Shown: positions 9,823 through 22,400 of the stretch, piece after piece
Layout: each line of letters starts with the position of its first letter
Numbering within the stretch: the first letter of the stretch is position 1
Assembly: GCA_950097015.1 (NCBI GenBank)
Contig: CATNEN010000032.1
Location: 62,001-126,000 of the forward strand
DNA: 64,000 bases
Origin: Macrostomum hystrix
Lineage: Eukaryota; Platyhelminthes; Macrostomidae
Direction: 5' to 3'
Made by a program: the position numbers and the translations under genes
Notes under the pieces: model-generated
Seen by the model: the letters and a program-made list of their open reading frames with translations, nothing else
Told to the model about the DNA's origin: nothing
The model's database searches: none

Positions 9823-10592
9823 AGTTTTTTTTGTTTGAACTGGAGTGTTAAAAATCGTTGGACTGTCATTTGAGTGCGAGATTGCAGACTATTTGAGTCG
9901 TATTATTTTTGGTTATTGTTCCGTACTTTGTGTTGTTCTTATGCTGCGGTGTTGTTTCTCATTAGAGCGTTGCAATATCGGTGTAGGGTTTATTTTTGTC
10001 ATGCATATTTAAGTAAGGTAGCGTTAAAATGCGTTTTCTAAATCGTTTTTTTGCTTTGGTCAGTTTTTTTGCTGTTTCGAATTTTTCGTTTGAAAATTTA
10101 GAGTAGGAGCGCATCATACATGTAAGCTGATTTATATGCTTGAACGTATCGCTGCGTAAGTTTTTCGTTTCAAGTGTGTCGCGTACTGGCTGGTTTAGAG
10201 TTGAGCATTGTTTACAAGGTTGGAGTAGTCTTGAGATTTAATTAAAATCCATCATTTCATTTAAGTGTCGTTTCTTTGTTGTTTTTTTTCAAGGTAACAA
10301 ATGTTGTGACTATTTGGTGACGGTATTTCATTTGTTTGCGCTAGTTTTTCAGTTGAAGTAAATCGCGTTATTAATATTTATTTGCGAATTTTTTGATCCA
10401 TATTGATTATAATCCTTTGTTCCGCGTTCCACACGCACGCATGTTCGTACTCTAAGTATTTGTGCCGGTAGGTGTTAGCATTGCTTGTCGTTAGGTTTAG
10501 TCCGTGCAGGTTGCTGTTGATTCGACATTCGTTCAATTTTTGTTTGTCATCGAATAGCTTTTTTTGCCATTGTCATGTCAAGGTGGGGGGAA
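9823..10592 (+). other. Retrotransposon 3' non-coding region
   Basis: 770 bases, T-rich, with stops in all frames. No envelope-like frame was seen. It ends in the polypurine stretch. Confidence 0.7.
10580..10592 (+). other. Polypurine tract
   Basis: AAGGTGGGGGGAA, almost all purine, abuts the 3' LTR. It is the expected primer for plus-strand DNA synthesis. Confidence 0.8.
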
Positions 10593-10903
10593 TGTTCGGG
10601 AGGCAGGTGGTATGATTGGTCGCTGACTCGCTGTATGCTTATTTAAATCTACCTTATTTACAATTACTGTACGCCCGCTTCCACTCTGCGCACTCACCTT
10701 GTTTCTCTAACCCTCGTTCGCATTGTGCAGTGGCATCGTCCACCCACCCCCTCCGTTTTAGCCTATTTGCACTGAATTATATAATAAACGTGTGGAGGCT
10801 CCCCCCTCCGGTTCAACTGGTTGGTTAGCGCGATTTGCCTACCGTTTTGAGCACAGCATAATTGGCTACTAGCTATCGGCCTTTTTTGGATTGCTCCAGT
10901 ACA
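10593..10903 (+). repeat. 3' LTR
   Basis: 311 bp with the same ends as the 5' LTR and one mismatch (G for A in TTTTAGCC). It is followed immediately by CCCCA, the right copy of the target duplication. Confidence 0.95.
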
Positions 10904-11516
10904 CCCCAGTTACTGATTATGGAGTGACCCTCCTTCTCCCCAGTTACTTATTCTGGCGTGACCCTCCTTCCCCCCAGTTACTGATTCTGGCGTAACCCTC
11001 CTTCTCCCCAGTTACTTATTCTGGCGTGACCCTCCTTCTCCCCAGTTACTTATTCTGGCGTGACCCTTCCCCCAGTTACTTATTCTGGCGTGACCTCCCT
11101 TCCCCTCAGTTACTTGTTCTGGCGTGACCCTTCCCCCAGTTACTTATTCTGGCGTGACCTCCCTTCCCATCAGTTACTTATTCTGGCGTGACCCTTCCCT
11201 CAGTTACTTATTCTGGCGTGACCTACCTTCCCCTCGGTTACTTATTCTGGTGTGACCTCCCTTCCAACCAGTTACTTATTCTGGAATCTGGCGTGACCCT
11301 CCTTCCCGCCCAGTTACTTATTCTGGCGTGACCTCCCTTCCCCTCAGTTACTTATTCTGGTGTGACCTCCCTTCCAACCAGTTACTTATTCTGGAATCTG
11401 GCGTGACCCTCCTTCCCACCAGTTACTTATTCTGGCGTGACCTCCCTTCCCACCAGTTACTTATTCTGGCGTGAGACTCCTTCCCACCGGTTTGTTATTC
11501 TGGCGTGACCCCCAGT
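10904..11516. repeat. ~35-bp minisatellite, right part
   Basis: About 17 copies of the CAGTTACTTATTCTGGCGTG unit, more variable than the left part. Some copies carry an inserted GAATCT and a shortened CCCTTCCC form. The array ends just before the TM9SF1 exon, about 60 bases from the splice donor. Confidence 0.93.
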
Positions 11517-11578
11517 GCCTAAATTAGGAGTGAAAAAATATTAATAATCGAATCTCTATAAATGAAATTGTCAGTCAC

Positions 11579-12106
11579 CTTTCCACCAGTGGACACAGAG
11601 GCAAAAACAATCCGGTCGCCATTAAAATAGAATTTGAAATCGAAATGCGTCCACAGGTAGACCCGGTGGGTGTGGGGCACCAGGCTGGTCTCCTCCAGGT
11701 GGCCCAAGAAGCCTCGGACAGGAATATCGTCAACAACAAATTCGAAATAATACAGATCCTCCACTGCGCTAAGCAGACGCCCAATATCTGCCTCTGTTGG
11801 CGACTTGGAGCACAACAGGACATTGTTGGCTGTCTGGCGAAATTTCACATCAAACATGGACATTGCCATGCGATCTCCGTCAAGCAGCTCGCCGAGTGAC
11901 ATGGACTTGTGCACAATGGTCTGGGGACGACAAACCGGCAGCTCATAATAATGATAAGTCTCATGGGGATTGTAGTAGGGACCAACTTTGTTCACGTAGA
12001 TTGGCACTGGACTACCAGGTGTGTAGTGCCCAGCTGAGCTGGCCTGTTGGCTCATCACAAGCAACAGCAGTAGCATCAGCGACATTTGCAGCCACAGTGA
12101 GGACAT
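11579..12106 (-). CDS. TM9SF1: TM9SF1 (nonaspanin), first coding exon
   Basis: 176 codons from ATG at 12106. The product starts with a hydrophobic signal peptide (MSSLWLQMSLMLLLLLVM, cleavage likely after ASSAG). The luminal domain of TM9 proteins follows: YVNKVGPYYNP, YHYYELPVC, LGELLDGDRM, the LYYFEFVVDD-PVRGFLG segment, and HRVYLWTHFDFKFYFNGDRI. The exon ends at GGAAAG, before donor GTGACTGA, in phase 0. I chose this Met because an acceptor (CTTTCTGTTACAG) ends at 12125, 18 bases upstream of it. The in-frame codons further upstream are then intronic and a 5' UTR exon lies upstream, unseen. Together with 4713-3446 this gives about 597 residues, close to the roughly 606 of mammalian TM9SF1. 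Confidence 0.93.
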
Positions 12107-12124
12107 GGCAGTGCAGGAGCTGGG

Positions 12125-13348
12125 CTGTAACAGAAAGTAGAACCCTATTTGATAAAAATATGTGTTACTATACTTTTTCATATGCATTATAGAGCAAAGT
12201 ATTGACAATTTTCCTTTAAAAAACTACTTTGTCATATACAGGGGCTATTAAAACAATAAATAGCTATAGACAAGAATATAATTATAAAACAAGCAATAAT
12301 ACTAGGTAATAGGCCTATATCATTATTTAAATGCAAACTCTTTTTGAAAAGTCATACGCTCCTTATTAACTATTCTGTGAACCTGCAACTAATGATTTCT
12401 TACATTTTAGACCTTCTCTGGTCAGTTAGTTATGCATTTTTTAAATAGCTTATCTGCTTTTTATAACTTATAAGTGACAAAAAGGCATAGCTATACAACT
12501 AGAAATAAATATTTTCTGTGAGTTGAGATGTACTTTCTATAAGTACAGCCTGCATCACACTTAGCATTAGGCAGTATGTCTTTTATGAGCATATTTCCAA
12601 TGCACAGGCTTATTTTTCAAAAAAATATTTTACATTTTTGCACAAAATATGATAGTGTCAAAATTACTTTTATTGCTTTTGCTTGACAAGAATGCACTTT
12701 ATTGAATACTCTAATCAAATAACAAACAAACAAGATCCAACGAGCAACACTATACAGTTTTCAGAAAATATAATTATAAATCTATCGGCATCAGCGGGGG
12801 TTTCCGGTCTCCGGGTTTCCGGAGAGACCGGAACCCATAGTCGGTGCACATCGAGGGTTCGCGATTTTAGCAAACCCTTAAGATATTTGTCGAAAGCGAA
12901 TCATCAGTGATTTTACTATCAATATATTATATAACAGTTTAGTACACTAATTTATATAGATGAACGAATAGAAGCAGGCAGTAAAAAATTTGCTGCTGTA
13001 ATTTACTATAATGAGTAATTATTACAGATTTACAGTACATAATCTTGGAAAAAATATGCAATTAAACAAGTGCGAAACCAACTTTTTGAGAATTTTTGGC
13101 TAATATTACTTATATGACTTATATTGTCAAACAAGCTATTAGAAAACAAAAAATTGTACACCCAGCACTATATTTTTTAACATGCTTTCCTGAAATGCAG
13201 CTGAAATGGCACTTCCTTAAAACGCATGCTTCGTATTTTTTAAACCCGGCAAATCTTGTCAATTTTCGTGTACAAAAGTACAAACAATGTGAAGGACAGA
13301 AGCATCAATAGCTATTATATAATATTTTTTACTGAGTTTAGTTTAGTT
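12125..13348. other. AT-rich 5' flank/first intron of TM9SF1
   Basis: No coding sequence supported. An imperfect inverted repeat (GGTTTCCGGTCTC against GAGACCGGAACC, 12-bp spacer) occurs at about 12797-12834, in a GC-rich patch that stands out from AT-rich surroundings. The TM9SF1 promoter and 5' UTR exon probably lie here or further upstream. Confidence 0.45.
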
Positions 13349-13445
13349 TACTAGCAAGTTTTGCCCCCCTTCGGGGAGCAGAAATACTTTTAATTCGTCT
13401 AGTATATACTTTTTAGCAGCTGAATTTACAGCTTTTAAAAGCTAC

Positions 13446-15330
13446 AATGAACCCCCAGTTGACAATGATCCCCCAGTTGACAATGATCCCCCAGTTGACA
13501 ATGAACCCCCAGTTGACAACGATCCCACAGTTGACAATGATCCCCCATTTGACAATGATCCCCCAGTTAACAATGATCCCACAGTTAACAATGATCCCCC
13601 AGTTGACAAAGATCCCCCAGTTCACAATGATCACCCAGATGATGATGATCCCCCAGTTGATGATGATCCCCCAGTTGACAATGAACCCCCAGTTGACAAT
13701 GAACCCCCAGTTGACAACGATCCCACAGTTGACAATGATCCCCCATTTGACAATGATCCCCCAGTTGACAATGATCCCACAGTTGACAATGATCCCCCAG
13801 TTGACAATGATCCCCCAGTTGACAATGATCCCCCAGTTAACAAAGATCCCCCAGTTCACAATGATCCCCCAGTTGATGAAGTCTCCCCATTGATGATGAT
13901 CCCCAGTTAACAATGTTCCTCCATTTGACAATGTTCCCCCAGTTGACAATGATCCCCCAGTTGATGATGATCACCCAGTTGACAATGATCCCCCAGTTGA
14001 TGATGATCCCCCAGTTGACAATGAACCCCCAGTTGACAATGAACCCCCAGTTGACAACGATCCCACAGTTGACAATGATCCCCCATTTGACAATGATCCC
14101 CCAGTTGACAATGATCCCACAGTTGACAATGATCCCCCAGTTGACAAAGATCCCCCAGTTCACAATGATCACCCAGTTGATGATGATCCCCCAGTTGATG
14201 ATGATCCCCCAGTTGAAAATGATCCCCCAGTTGACAATGATCCCCCATTTGACAATGATCCCCCAGTTGACAATGATCCCCCAGTTAACAAAGATCCCCC
14301 AGTTCACAATGATCCCCCAGTTGATGAAGTCTCCCCATTGATGATGATCCCCAGTTAACAATGTTCCTCCATTTGACAATGTTCCCCCAGTTAACAATGA
14401 TCCCCCAGTTAATGATGATTCCCCAGTTGAAAATGATCCCCCAGTTGACAATGATCCCCCAGTTGAGAATGATCCCCCAGTTGACAATGATCCCCCAGTT
14501 AACAAAGATCCCCCAGTTCACAATGATCCCCCAGTTGATGAAGTCTCCCCATTGATGATGATCCCTAGTTAACAATGTTCCTCCAGTTGACAATGTTCCC
14601 CCAGTTGACAATGATCCCCCAGTTGATGATGATCCCCCAGTTGACAATGATCCCCCAGTTGACAATGATCCCCCAGTTGACAATGATCCCCCAGTTGACA
14701 ATGATCCCGCCGGTTGACAATGATCCCACAGTTGACAATGAACCCCCAGTTGACAATGATCCCCCAGTTGATGATGATCCCCCAGTTGACAATGATCCCC
14801 CAGTTGACAATGATCCCCCAGTTGACAATGAACCCCCAGTTGACAACGATCCCCCAGTTGACAATGATCCCCCAGTTGACAATGATCCCCCAGTTGACAA
14901 TGATCCCACAGTATACAATGATCCCCCAGTTGACAAAGATCCCCCAGTTCTCAATGATCCCCCAGTTGATGATGATCCCCAGTTGATGATGATTCCCCAG
15001 TTGACAATTATCCCCCAGTTGACCATTACCCCCCACTTGACAATGATCTCTCAGTTCACAATGATCCCCCCAGTTGACAATGATCCCCCAGTTGACAATG
15101 AACCCCCAGTTGACAATGAACCCCCAGTTGACAAAGATCCCCCAGTTGACAATGATCCCCCATTTGACAATGATCCCCCAGTTGACAATGATCCCCCAGT
15201 TGACAATGATCCCCCGGTTGACATTGATCCCCCAGTCGACAATTATCCCCCAGTTTACCATGATCCCCCAGTTCACCATGATCCCCATTTTGATGATGAC
15301 TCCCCAGTTGACGTTGATTTTTCAAACAGG
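13446..15330. repeat. 18-bp minisatellite in unit 1
   Basis: About 100 copies of GATCCCCCAGTTGACAAT with recurrent variants (CCCAC, CCATTTG, GTTGATGATGATC, GTTCACAATG). Blocks are duplicated at a higher level: the passage around CCCATTGATGATGATCCC recurs near 13887, 14335 and 14550. Open frames in several phases are a consequence of the 18-bp period. Confidence 0.97.
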
Positions 15331-17770
15331 TTAGCCAAGATTCAAACTCAGGTTTCGCCATGTTTTAAACCCTGGTGGGCTATGATTCAAACTCTCGTTT
15401 TGCCATGATTCAGACTCTGGTTGGCTATGATTCAAACTCTGGTTTAGCCATGATTCAGACGCTGGTTTAGCCATGATTCAGACGCTGGTTTAGCCATGAT
15501 TGAAACTCTGGTTTAGCCATGATTCAAACTCTGGTTTAGCCATGATTCAGACGCTGGTTTAGCCATGATTCAGACTCTAGTTTAGCCATGATTCAGACTC
15601 TGGTTTAGCCATGATTCAGACTCTAGTTTAGCCATGATTCAGACTCTGGTTTAGCCATGATTCAGACTCTAGTTTAGCCATGATTCAGACTCTGGTTTAG
15701 CCATGATTCAGACTCTATTTTAGCCATGATTCAGACTATGGTTTAGCCATGATTCAGACGCTGGTTTAGCCATGATTCAGACGCTGGTTTAGCCATGATT
15801 CAGACGCTGGTTTAGCCATGATTGAAACGCTGGTTTAGCCATGATTCAGACTCTAGTTTAGCCATGATTCAGACTCTGGTTTAGCCATGATTCAGACTCT
15901 GGTTTAGCCATGATTCAGACTCTATTTTAGCCATGATTCAGACTATGGTTTAGCCATGATTCAGACTCCAGTTTAGCCATGATTCAGACTCTGGTTTAGC
16001 CATGATTCAGACTCTGTTTAAGCCATGATTCAGACTCTGGTTTAGCCATGATTTAAATTCTGGTTAAGCCATGATTCAGACTCTGGTTTAGCCATGATTC
16101 AAACTCTGGTTAAGCCATGATTCAAACTCTGGTTTAGCCATGATTCAAACTCTGGTTTAGCCATGATTCAGACGCTGGTTTAGCCATGATTCAGACTCTA
16201 GTTTAGCTATGATTCAGACTCTGGTTTAGCCATGATTCAGACTCTAGTTTAGCCATGATTCAGACTCTGGTTTAGCCATGATTCAGACTCTGGTTTAGCC
16301 ATGATTCAGACTCTGGTTTAGCCATGATTCAGACTCTGGTTAAGCCATGATTCAGACTCTGGTTTAGCCATGATTTAAATTCTGGTTAAGCCATGATTCA
16401 GACGCTGGTTTAGCCATGATTCAGACTCTAGTTTAGCCATGATTCAGACTCTGGTTTAGCCATGATTCAGACTCTAGTTTAGCCATGATTCAGACTCTGG
16501 TTTAGCCATGATTCAGACTCTGGTTTAGCCATGATTCAGACTCTGGTTTAGCCATGATTCAGACTCTGGTTAAGCCATGATTCAGACTCTGGTTTAGCCA
16601 TGATTTAAATTCTGGTTAAGCCATGATTCAGACGCTGGTTTAGCCATGATTGAAACTCTGGTTAAGCCATGATTCAAACTCTGGTTTAGCCATGATTCAG
16701 ACGCTGGTTTAGCCATGATTCAGACTCTAGTTTAGCCATGATTCAGACTCTGGTTTAGCCATGATTCAGACTCTGGTTTAGCCATGATTCAGACTCTATT
16801 TTAGCCATGATTCAGACTATGGTTTAGCCATGATTCAGACTCCAGTTTAGCCATGATTCAGACTCTGGTTTAGCCATGATTCAGACTCTGTTTAAGCCAT
16901 GATTCAGACTCTGGTTTAGCCATGATTTAAATTCTGGTTAAGCCATGATTCAGACTCTGGTTTAGCCATGATTCAAACTCTGGTTAAGCCATGATTCAAA
17001 CTCTGGTTTAGCCATGATTCAAACTCTGGTTTAGCCATGATTCAGACGCTGGTTTAGCCATGATTCAGACTCTAGTTTAGCCATGATTCAGACTCTGGTT
17101 TAGCCATGATTCAGACTCTAGTTTAGCCATGATTCAGACTCTGGTTTAGCCATGATTCAGACTCTGGTTTAGCCATGATTCAGACTCTATTTTAGCCATG
17201 ATTCAGACTCTGGTTTAGCCATGATTCAAACTCTGGTTAAGCCATGATTCAAACTCTGGTTTAGCCATGATTCAGACTCTGGTTAAGCCATGATTCAGAC
17301 TCTGGTTTAGCCATGATTTAAATTCTGGTTAAGCCATGATTCAGACTCTGGTTTAGCCATGATTCAAACTCTGGTTAAGCCATGATTCAAACTCTGGTTT
17401 AGCCATGATTCAAACTCTGGTTTAGCCATGATTCAGACGCTGGTTTAGCCATGATTCAGACTCTGGTTTATCCATGATTCAGACTCTGGTTTAGCCATGA
17501 TTCAGACTCTGGTTTAGCCATGATTCAAACTCTGGTTAAGCCATGATTCAGACTCTGGTTTAGCCATGATTCAGACTCTGGTTTAGCCATGATTCAGACT
17601 CCAGTTTAGCCATGATTCAAACTCTGGTTAAGCCATGATTCAGACTCTGGTTTAGCCATGATTCAGACTCTGGTTTAGCCATGATTCAGACTCTGGTTTA
17701 GCCATGATTCAGACGCTGGTTTAGCCATGATTCAAGCTCTATTTTTGCCATGATTCAAATTCAGGTTTGC
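15331..17770. repeat. 23-bp minisatellite in unit 1
   Basis: About 105 copies of TTTAGCCATGATTCAGACTC plus TGG. Common variants are GACGCTGG, AAACTCTGG, GACTCTAG and a TTAAATTCTGGTTAAG form. A block with the TTTAAATTCTGGTTAAG variant repeats several times, indicating higher-order duplication. Confidence 0.97.
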
Positions 17771-18374
17771 TATGATTTATGATATTTTATTTACGAAATG
17801 AAAAAATAAATTAAAATAATCTTCAATCACTACTGGCTGAAAATTAGTCTAAATGATTTGACGCAGTGCAGAATCGAACCCTAGCCTAGCCTAACCTATT
17901 CCTAGTGCCTACACATCGGCTATTCCGACTGTTGGTTAGTGGGTGCAAAAATCTGCCTTATAAAATGAATTCTCAAAGTTCTGGCTTTGTACAATGAAGT
18001 AAGAAAATAGAGTACACTCAGTCTCGCGGTTGGTTGTGTACATTTATTTCCAATTTGTCTCCAGAGTGCAGGCTTCAAATTCAATCAGCTAGGGGTTGTT
18101 GCGCAATTTGACGACGCAATTCTAATTCAGTGGCTGTCAGTGAAATTCTCAATAGGCCAAGATGGTTTGACCTTTGAAAAAATCATGTTTTTCGAATATT
18201 TAATCCCTTTTGCAATAAAGTTAAGCTTAATAAAAATACGTGTATAATTGTCCCCATATTTGGCATCTTTTGGTGAAGAAATGGTGAAAATCGGTTGAGC
18301 CGTTCGGGAGAAAATCAATTACAACCAACCAACCAACCAACCAACCAACCAACCATTTCATTTTTAGTATAGTG
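17771..18374. repeat. Unit tail, single-copy part (unit 1)
   Basis: Conserved with 24925-25534 and 28430-29046. It contains, on the minus strand, GGTTCGATTCTGCACTGCG preceded by AATAGCCGATGTGTAGG. These resemble tRNA B and A boxes, so a SINE may have been captured. The last 200 bases match the right half of the ~336-bp short units (AATTAAGCTTAATAAAAATA-like core and GAGCCGTTCGGGAG). Confidence 0.8.
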
Positions 18375-18469
18375 GACTAGCAAGTTTTGCCCCCCTTCGG
18401 GGAGCAGAAATATTTTTAATTCGTCTATTATATACTTTTTAGCAGCTGAATTTACAGCTTTTTAATTCT

Positions 18470-19480
18470 ACATTGATCCCCCAGTTGACAATGATCCCCC
18501 AGTTAGCAATGATCCCGCAGTCGACAATGATCCCCCAGTTGACAAAGATCCCCCAGTTCACAATGAACCCCCAGTTGACAATGATCCCCCAGTTGACAAT
18601 GATCCCCCAGTTGACAATGATCCCCCAGTTGACAATGATCCCCCAGTTGACAATGATCCCCCAGTTGACAATGATCCCCCAGTTGACAATGATCCCCCAG
18701 TTGACAATGATCCCCCAGTTAACAAAGATCCCCCAGTTCACAATGATCCCCCAGTTGATGATGACTCCCCATTGATGATGATCCCCAGTTAACAATGTTC
18801 CTCCAGTTGACAATGTTCCCCCAGTTGACAATGATCCCCCAGTTGATGATGATCACCCAGTTGACAATGATCCCCCAGTTGACAATGATCCCCCAGTTGA
18901 CAATGATTCCCCAGTTGACAATGATCCCGCCCGTTGACAATGATCCCACAGTTGACAATGAACCCCCAGTTGACAATGATCCGCCAGTTGATGATGATCC
19001 CCCAGTTGACAATGATCCCCCAGTTGACTATGATCCCCCAGTTGACAATGAACCCCAGTTGACAACGATCCCCCAGTTGACAATGATCCCCCAGTTGACA
19101 ATGATCCCGCCCGTTGACAATGATCCCACAGTTGACAATTAACCCCCAGTTGACAATGAACCCCCAGTTGACAATGAACCCCCAGTTGACAATGATCCCC
19201 CAGTTGACAATGATCCCCCCGTTGACAATGATCCCCCAGTTGACAATGAACCCCCAGTTGACAATGATCCCCCAGTTGACAATGATCCCCCAGTTGACAA
19301 TGATCCCCCAGTTGACAATGATCCCCCAGTTGACAATGATCCCCCAGTTGACAATGATCCCCCAGTTGACAATTATCCCCCAGTTTACCATGATCCCCCA
19401 GTTGACGATTATCCCCCAGTTCACCATGATCCCCATTTTGATGATGACTCCCCAGTTGACGTTGATTTTTCAAACGCTGG
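18470..19480. repeat. 18-bp minisatellite in unit 2
   Basis: About 55 copies of GATCCCCCAGTTGACAAT, including a nearly homogeneous run at 18560-18720. The first 60 bases and last 80 bases match the edges of the unit 1 array. The middle has a different copy number and order. Confidence 0.96.
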
Positions 19481-22400
19481 GTTAGCCAAGATTCAAACTC
19501 AGGTTTCGACATGTTTTAAACCCTGGTGGGCTATGATTCAAACTCTCGTTTTGCCATGATTCAGACTCTGGTTGGCTATGATTCAAACTCTGGTTTAGCC
19601 ATGATTCAAACTCTGGTTTAGCCATGATTCAAACTCTGGTTTAGCCATGATTCAAACTCTGGTTTAGCCATGATTCAAACGCTGGGTTAGCCATTATTGA
19701 AACTCGGTTTTTGCCATGATTCAAACTCTGGTTTAGCCATGATTCAAACGCCGGGTTAGCCATGATTGAAACTCTGGTTTAGCCAAGATTCAAACTCTGG
19801 TTGGCTATGATTCAAACTCTGGTTTAGCCATGATTCAAACTCTGGTTTAGCCATGATTCAAACTCTGGTTTAGCCATGATTCAGACGCTGGTTTAGCCAT
19901 GCTGATGATGATGGTTTAGCCATGATTCAGACTCTGGTTTAGCCATGATTCAAACTCTGGTGTAGCCATTATTCAAACTCTGGTTTAGCCATGATTCAAA
20001 CTCTGGTTTAGCCATGATTCAGACGCTGGTTTAGCCATGCTGATGATGATGGTTTAGCCATGATTCAAAGCCTGGTGTAGCCATGATTTAGTCTCTGGTT
20101 TAGCCATGATTCAAACTCTGGTTTAGCCATGATTCAGACGCTGGTTTAGCCATGATTCAGACGCTGGTTTAGCCATGATTTAGTCTCTGGTTTAGCCATG
20201 ATTCAAACTCTGGTTTAGCCATGATTCAAACTCTGGTTTAGCCATGATTCAGACTCTAGTTTAGCCCTGATTCAAACTCTGGTTTAGCCATGATTCAGAC
20301 GCTGGTTTAGCCATGATTCAGACTCTGGTTTAGCCATGATTCAGACGCTGGTTTAGCCATGATTTAGTCTCTGGTTTAGCCATGATTCAAACTCTGGTTT
20401 AGCCATGATTCAGACGCTGGTTTAGCCATGATTCAGACTCTGGTTTAGCCATGATTCAGACGCTGGTTTAGCCATGACTTAGTCTCTGGTTTAGCCATGA
20501 TTCAAACTCTGGTTTAGCCATGATTCAGACGCTGGTTTAGCCATGATTTAGTCTCTGGTTTAGCCCTGATTCAAACTCTGGTTTAGCCATGATTCAGACG
20601 CTGGTTTAGCCATGATTCAGACTCTGGTTTAGCCATGATTCAGACGCTGGTTTAGCCATGATTTAGTCTCTGGTTTAGCCATGATTCAAACTCTGGTTTA
20701 GCCATGATTCAGACGCTGGTTTAGCCATGATTTAGTCTCTGGTTTAGCCATGATTCAAACTCTCGTTTTGCCATGATTCAGACTCTGGTTGGCTATGATT
20801 CAAACTCTGGTTTAGCCATGATTCAAACTCTGGTTTAGCCATGATTCAAACTCTGGTTTAGCCATGATTCAAACTCTGGTTTAGCCATGATTCAAACGCT
20901 GGGTTAGCCATTATTGAAACTCGGTTTTTGCCATGATTCAAACTCTGGTTTAGCCATGATTCAAACGCCGGGTTAGCCATGATTGAAACTCTGGTTTAGC
21001 CAAGATTCAAACTCTGGTTGGCTATGATTCAAACTCTGGTTTAGCCATGATTCAAACTCTGGTTTAGCCATGATTCAAACTCTGGTTTAGCCATTATTCA
21101 GACGCTGGTTTAGCCATGCTGATGATGATGGTTTAGCCATGATTCAGACTCTGGTTTAGCCATGATTCAAACTCTGGTTTAGCCATGATTCAGACGCTGG
21201 TTTAGCCATGCTGATGATGATGGTTTAGCCATGATTCAAACTCTGGTTTAGCCATGCTGATGATGATGGTTTAGCCATGATTTAGTCTCTGGTTTAGCCA
21301 TGATTCAAACTCTGGTTTAGCCATGATTCAGACGCTGGTTTAGCCATGATTCAGACTCTGGTTTAGCCATGATTCAGACGCTGGTTTAGCCATGACTTAG
21401 TCTCTGGTTTAGCCATGATTCAAACTCTGGTTTAGCCATGATTCAGACGCTGGTTTAGCCATGATTTAGTCTCTGGTTTAGCCCTGATTCAAACTCTGGT
21501 TTAGCCATGATTCAGACGCTGGTTTAGCCATGATTCAGACTCTGGTTTAGCCATGATTCAGACGCTGGTTTAGCCATGATTTAGTCTCTGGTTTAGCCAT
21601 GATTCAAACTCTGGTTTAGCCATGATTCAGACGCTGGTTTAGCCATGATTTAGTCTCTGGTTTAGCCATGATTCAAACTCTCGTTTTGCCATGATTCAGA
21701 CTCTGGTTGGCTATGATTCAAACTCTGGTTTAGCCATGATTCAAACTCTGGTTTAGCCATGATTCAAACTCTGGTTTAGCCATGATTCAAACTCTGGTTT
21801 AGCCATGATTCAAACGCTGGGTTAGCCATTATTGAAACTCGGTTTTTGCCATGATTCAAACTCTGGTTTAGCCATGATTCAAACGCCGGGTTAGCCATGA
21901 TTGAAACTCTGGTTTAGCCAAGATTCAAACTCTGGTTGGCTATGATTCAAACTCTGGTTTAGCCATGATTCAAACTCTGGTTTAGCCATGATTCAAACTC
22001 TGGTTTAGCCATGATTCAGACGCTGGTTTAGCCATGCTGATGATGATGGTTTAGCCATGATTCAGACTCTGGTTTAGCCATGATTCAAACTCTGGTGTAG
22101 CCATTATTCAAACTCTGGTTTAGCCATGATTCAAACTCTGGTTTAGCCATGATTCAGACGCTGGTTTAGCCATGCTGATGATGATGGTTTAGCCATGATT
22201 CAAACTCTGGTTTAGCCATGCTGATGATGATGGTTTAGCCATGATTCAAAGCCTGGTGTAGCCATGATTTAGTCTCTGGTTTAGCCATGATTCAAACTCT
22301 GGTTTAGCCATGATTCAGACGCTGGTTTAGCCATGATTCAGACGCTGGTTTAGCCATGATTTAGTCTCTGGTTTAGCCATGATTCAAACTCTGGTTTAGC

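Larger units (their letters stand above)
5381..10903 (+). mobile_element. BEL/Pao LTR retrotransposon, internally deleted
   Basis: This is a complete 5523-bp insertion: two 311-bp LTRs, a primer-binding site at 5698-5715, one long gag-pol frame (5776-9822), a 3' non-coding stretch, a polypurine tract and a 5-bp target duplication. The LTRs start TG, end CA and differ at one base (5' TTTTAACC versus 3' TTTTAGCC), so the insertion is very recent. It sits in the TM9SF1 intron in antisense orientation, within a minisatellite array. Gag and reverse transcriptase are intact by eye. Most of RNase H and the integrase core are missing without breaking the frame. The copy is therefore probably non-autonomous and was mobilised by proteins supplied in trans. 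Confidence 0.95.
13349..18374 (-). mobile_element. Giant Helentron/HINE-like repeat unit 1
   Basis: 5.0 kb. Its left end is ACTAGCAAGTTTTGCC followed by a CCCC-TTC-GGGG hairpin, then an 18-bp array (13446-15330) and a conserved junction with CCCATTTTGATGATGACTCC. A 23-bp array (15331-17770) and a ~590-bp single-copy tail complete it. The tail ends GAGCCGTTCGGGAG, an (AACC)n tract and ATTTCATTTTTAGTAT. The next unit begins directly after it. Strand is given as that on which the hairpin is at the 3' end, as in Helitron-type elements. The end structure is seen directly. The Helentron assignment is inference. Confidence 0.6.

Noticed and set aside
9823-10592. Envelope-like gene in the BEL element
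   Set aside because: Stops occur in all frames throughout, and no signal peptide or membrane segment is present.
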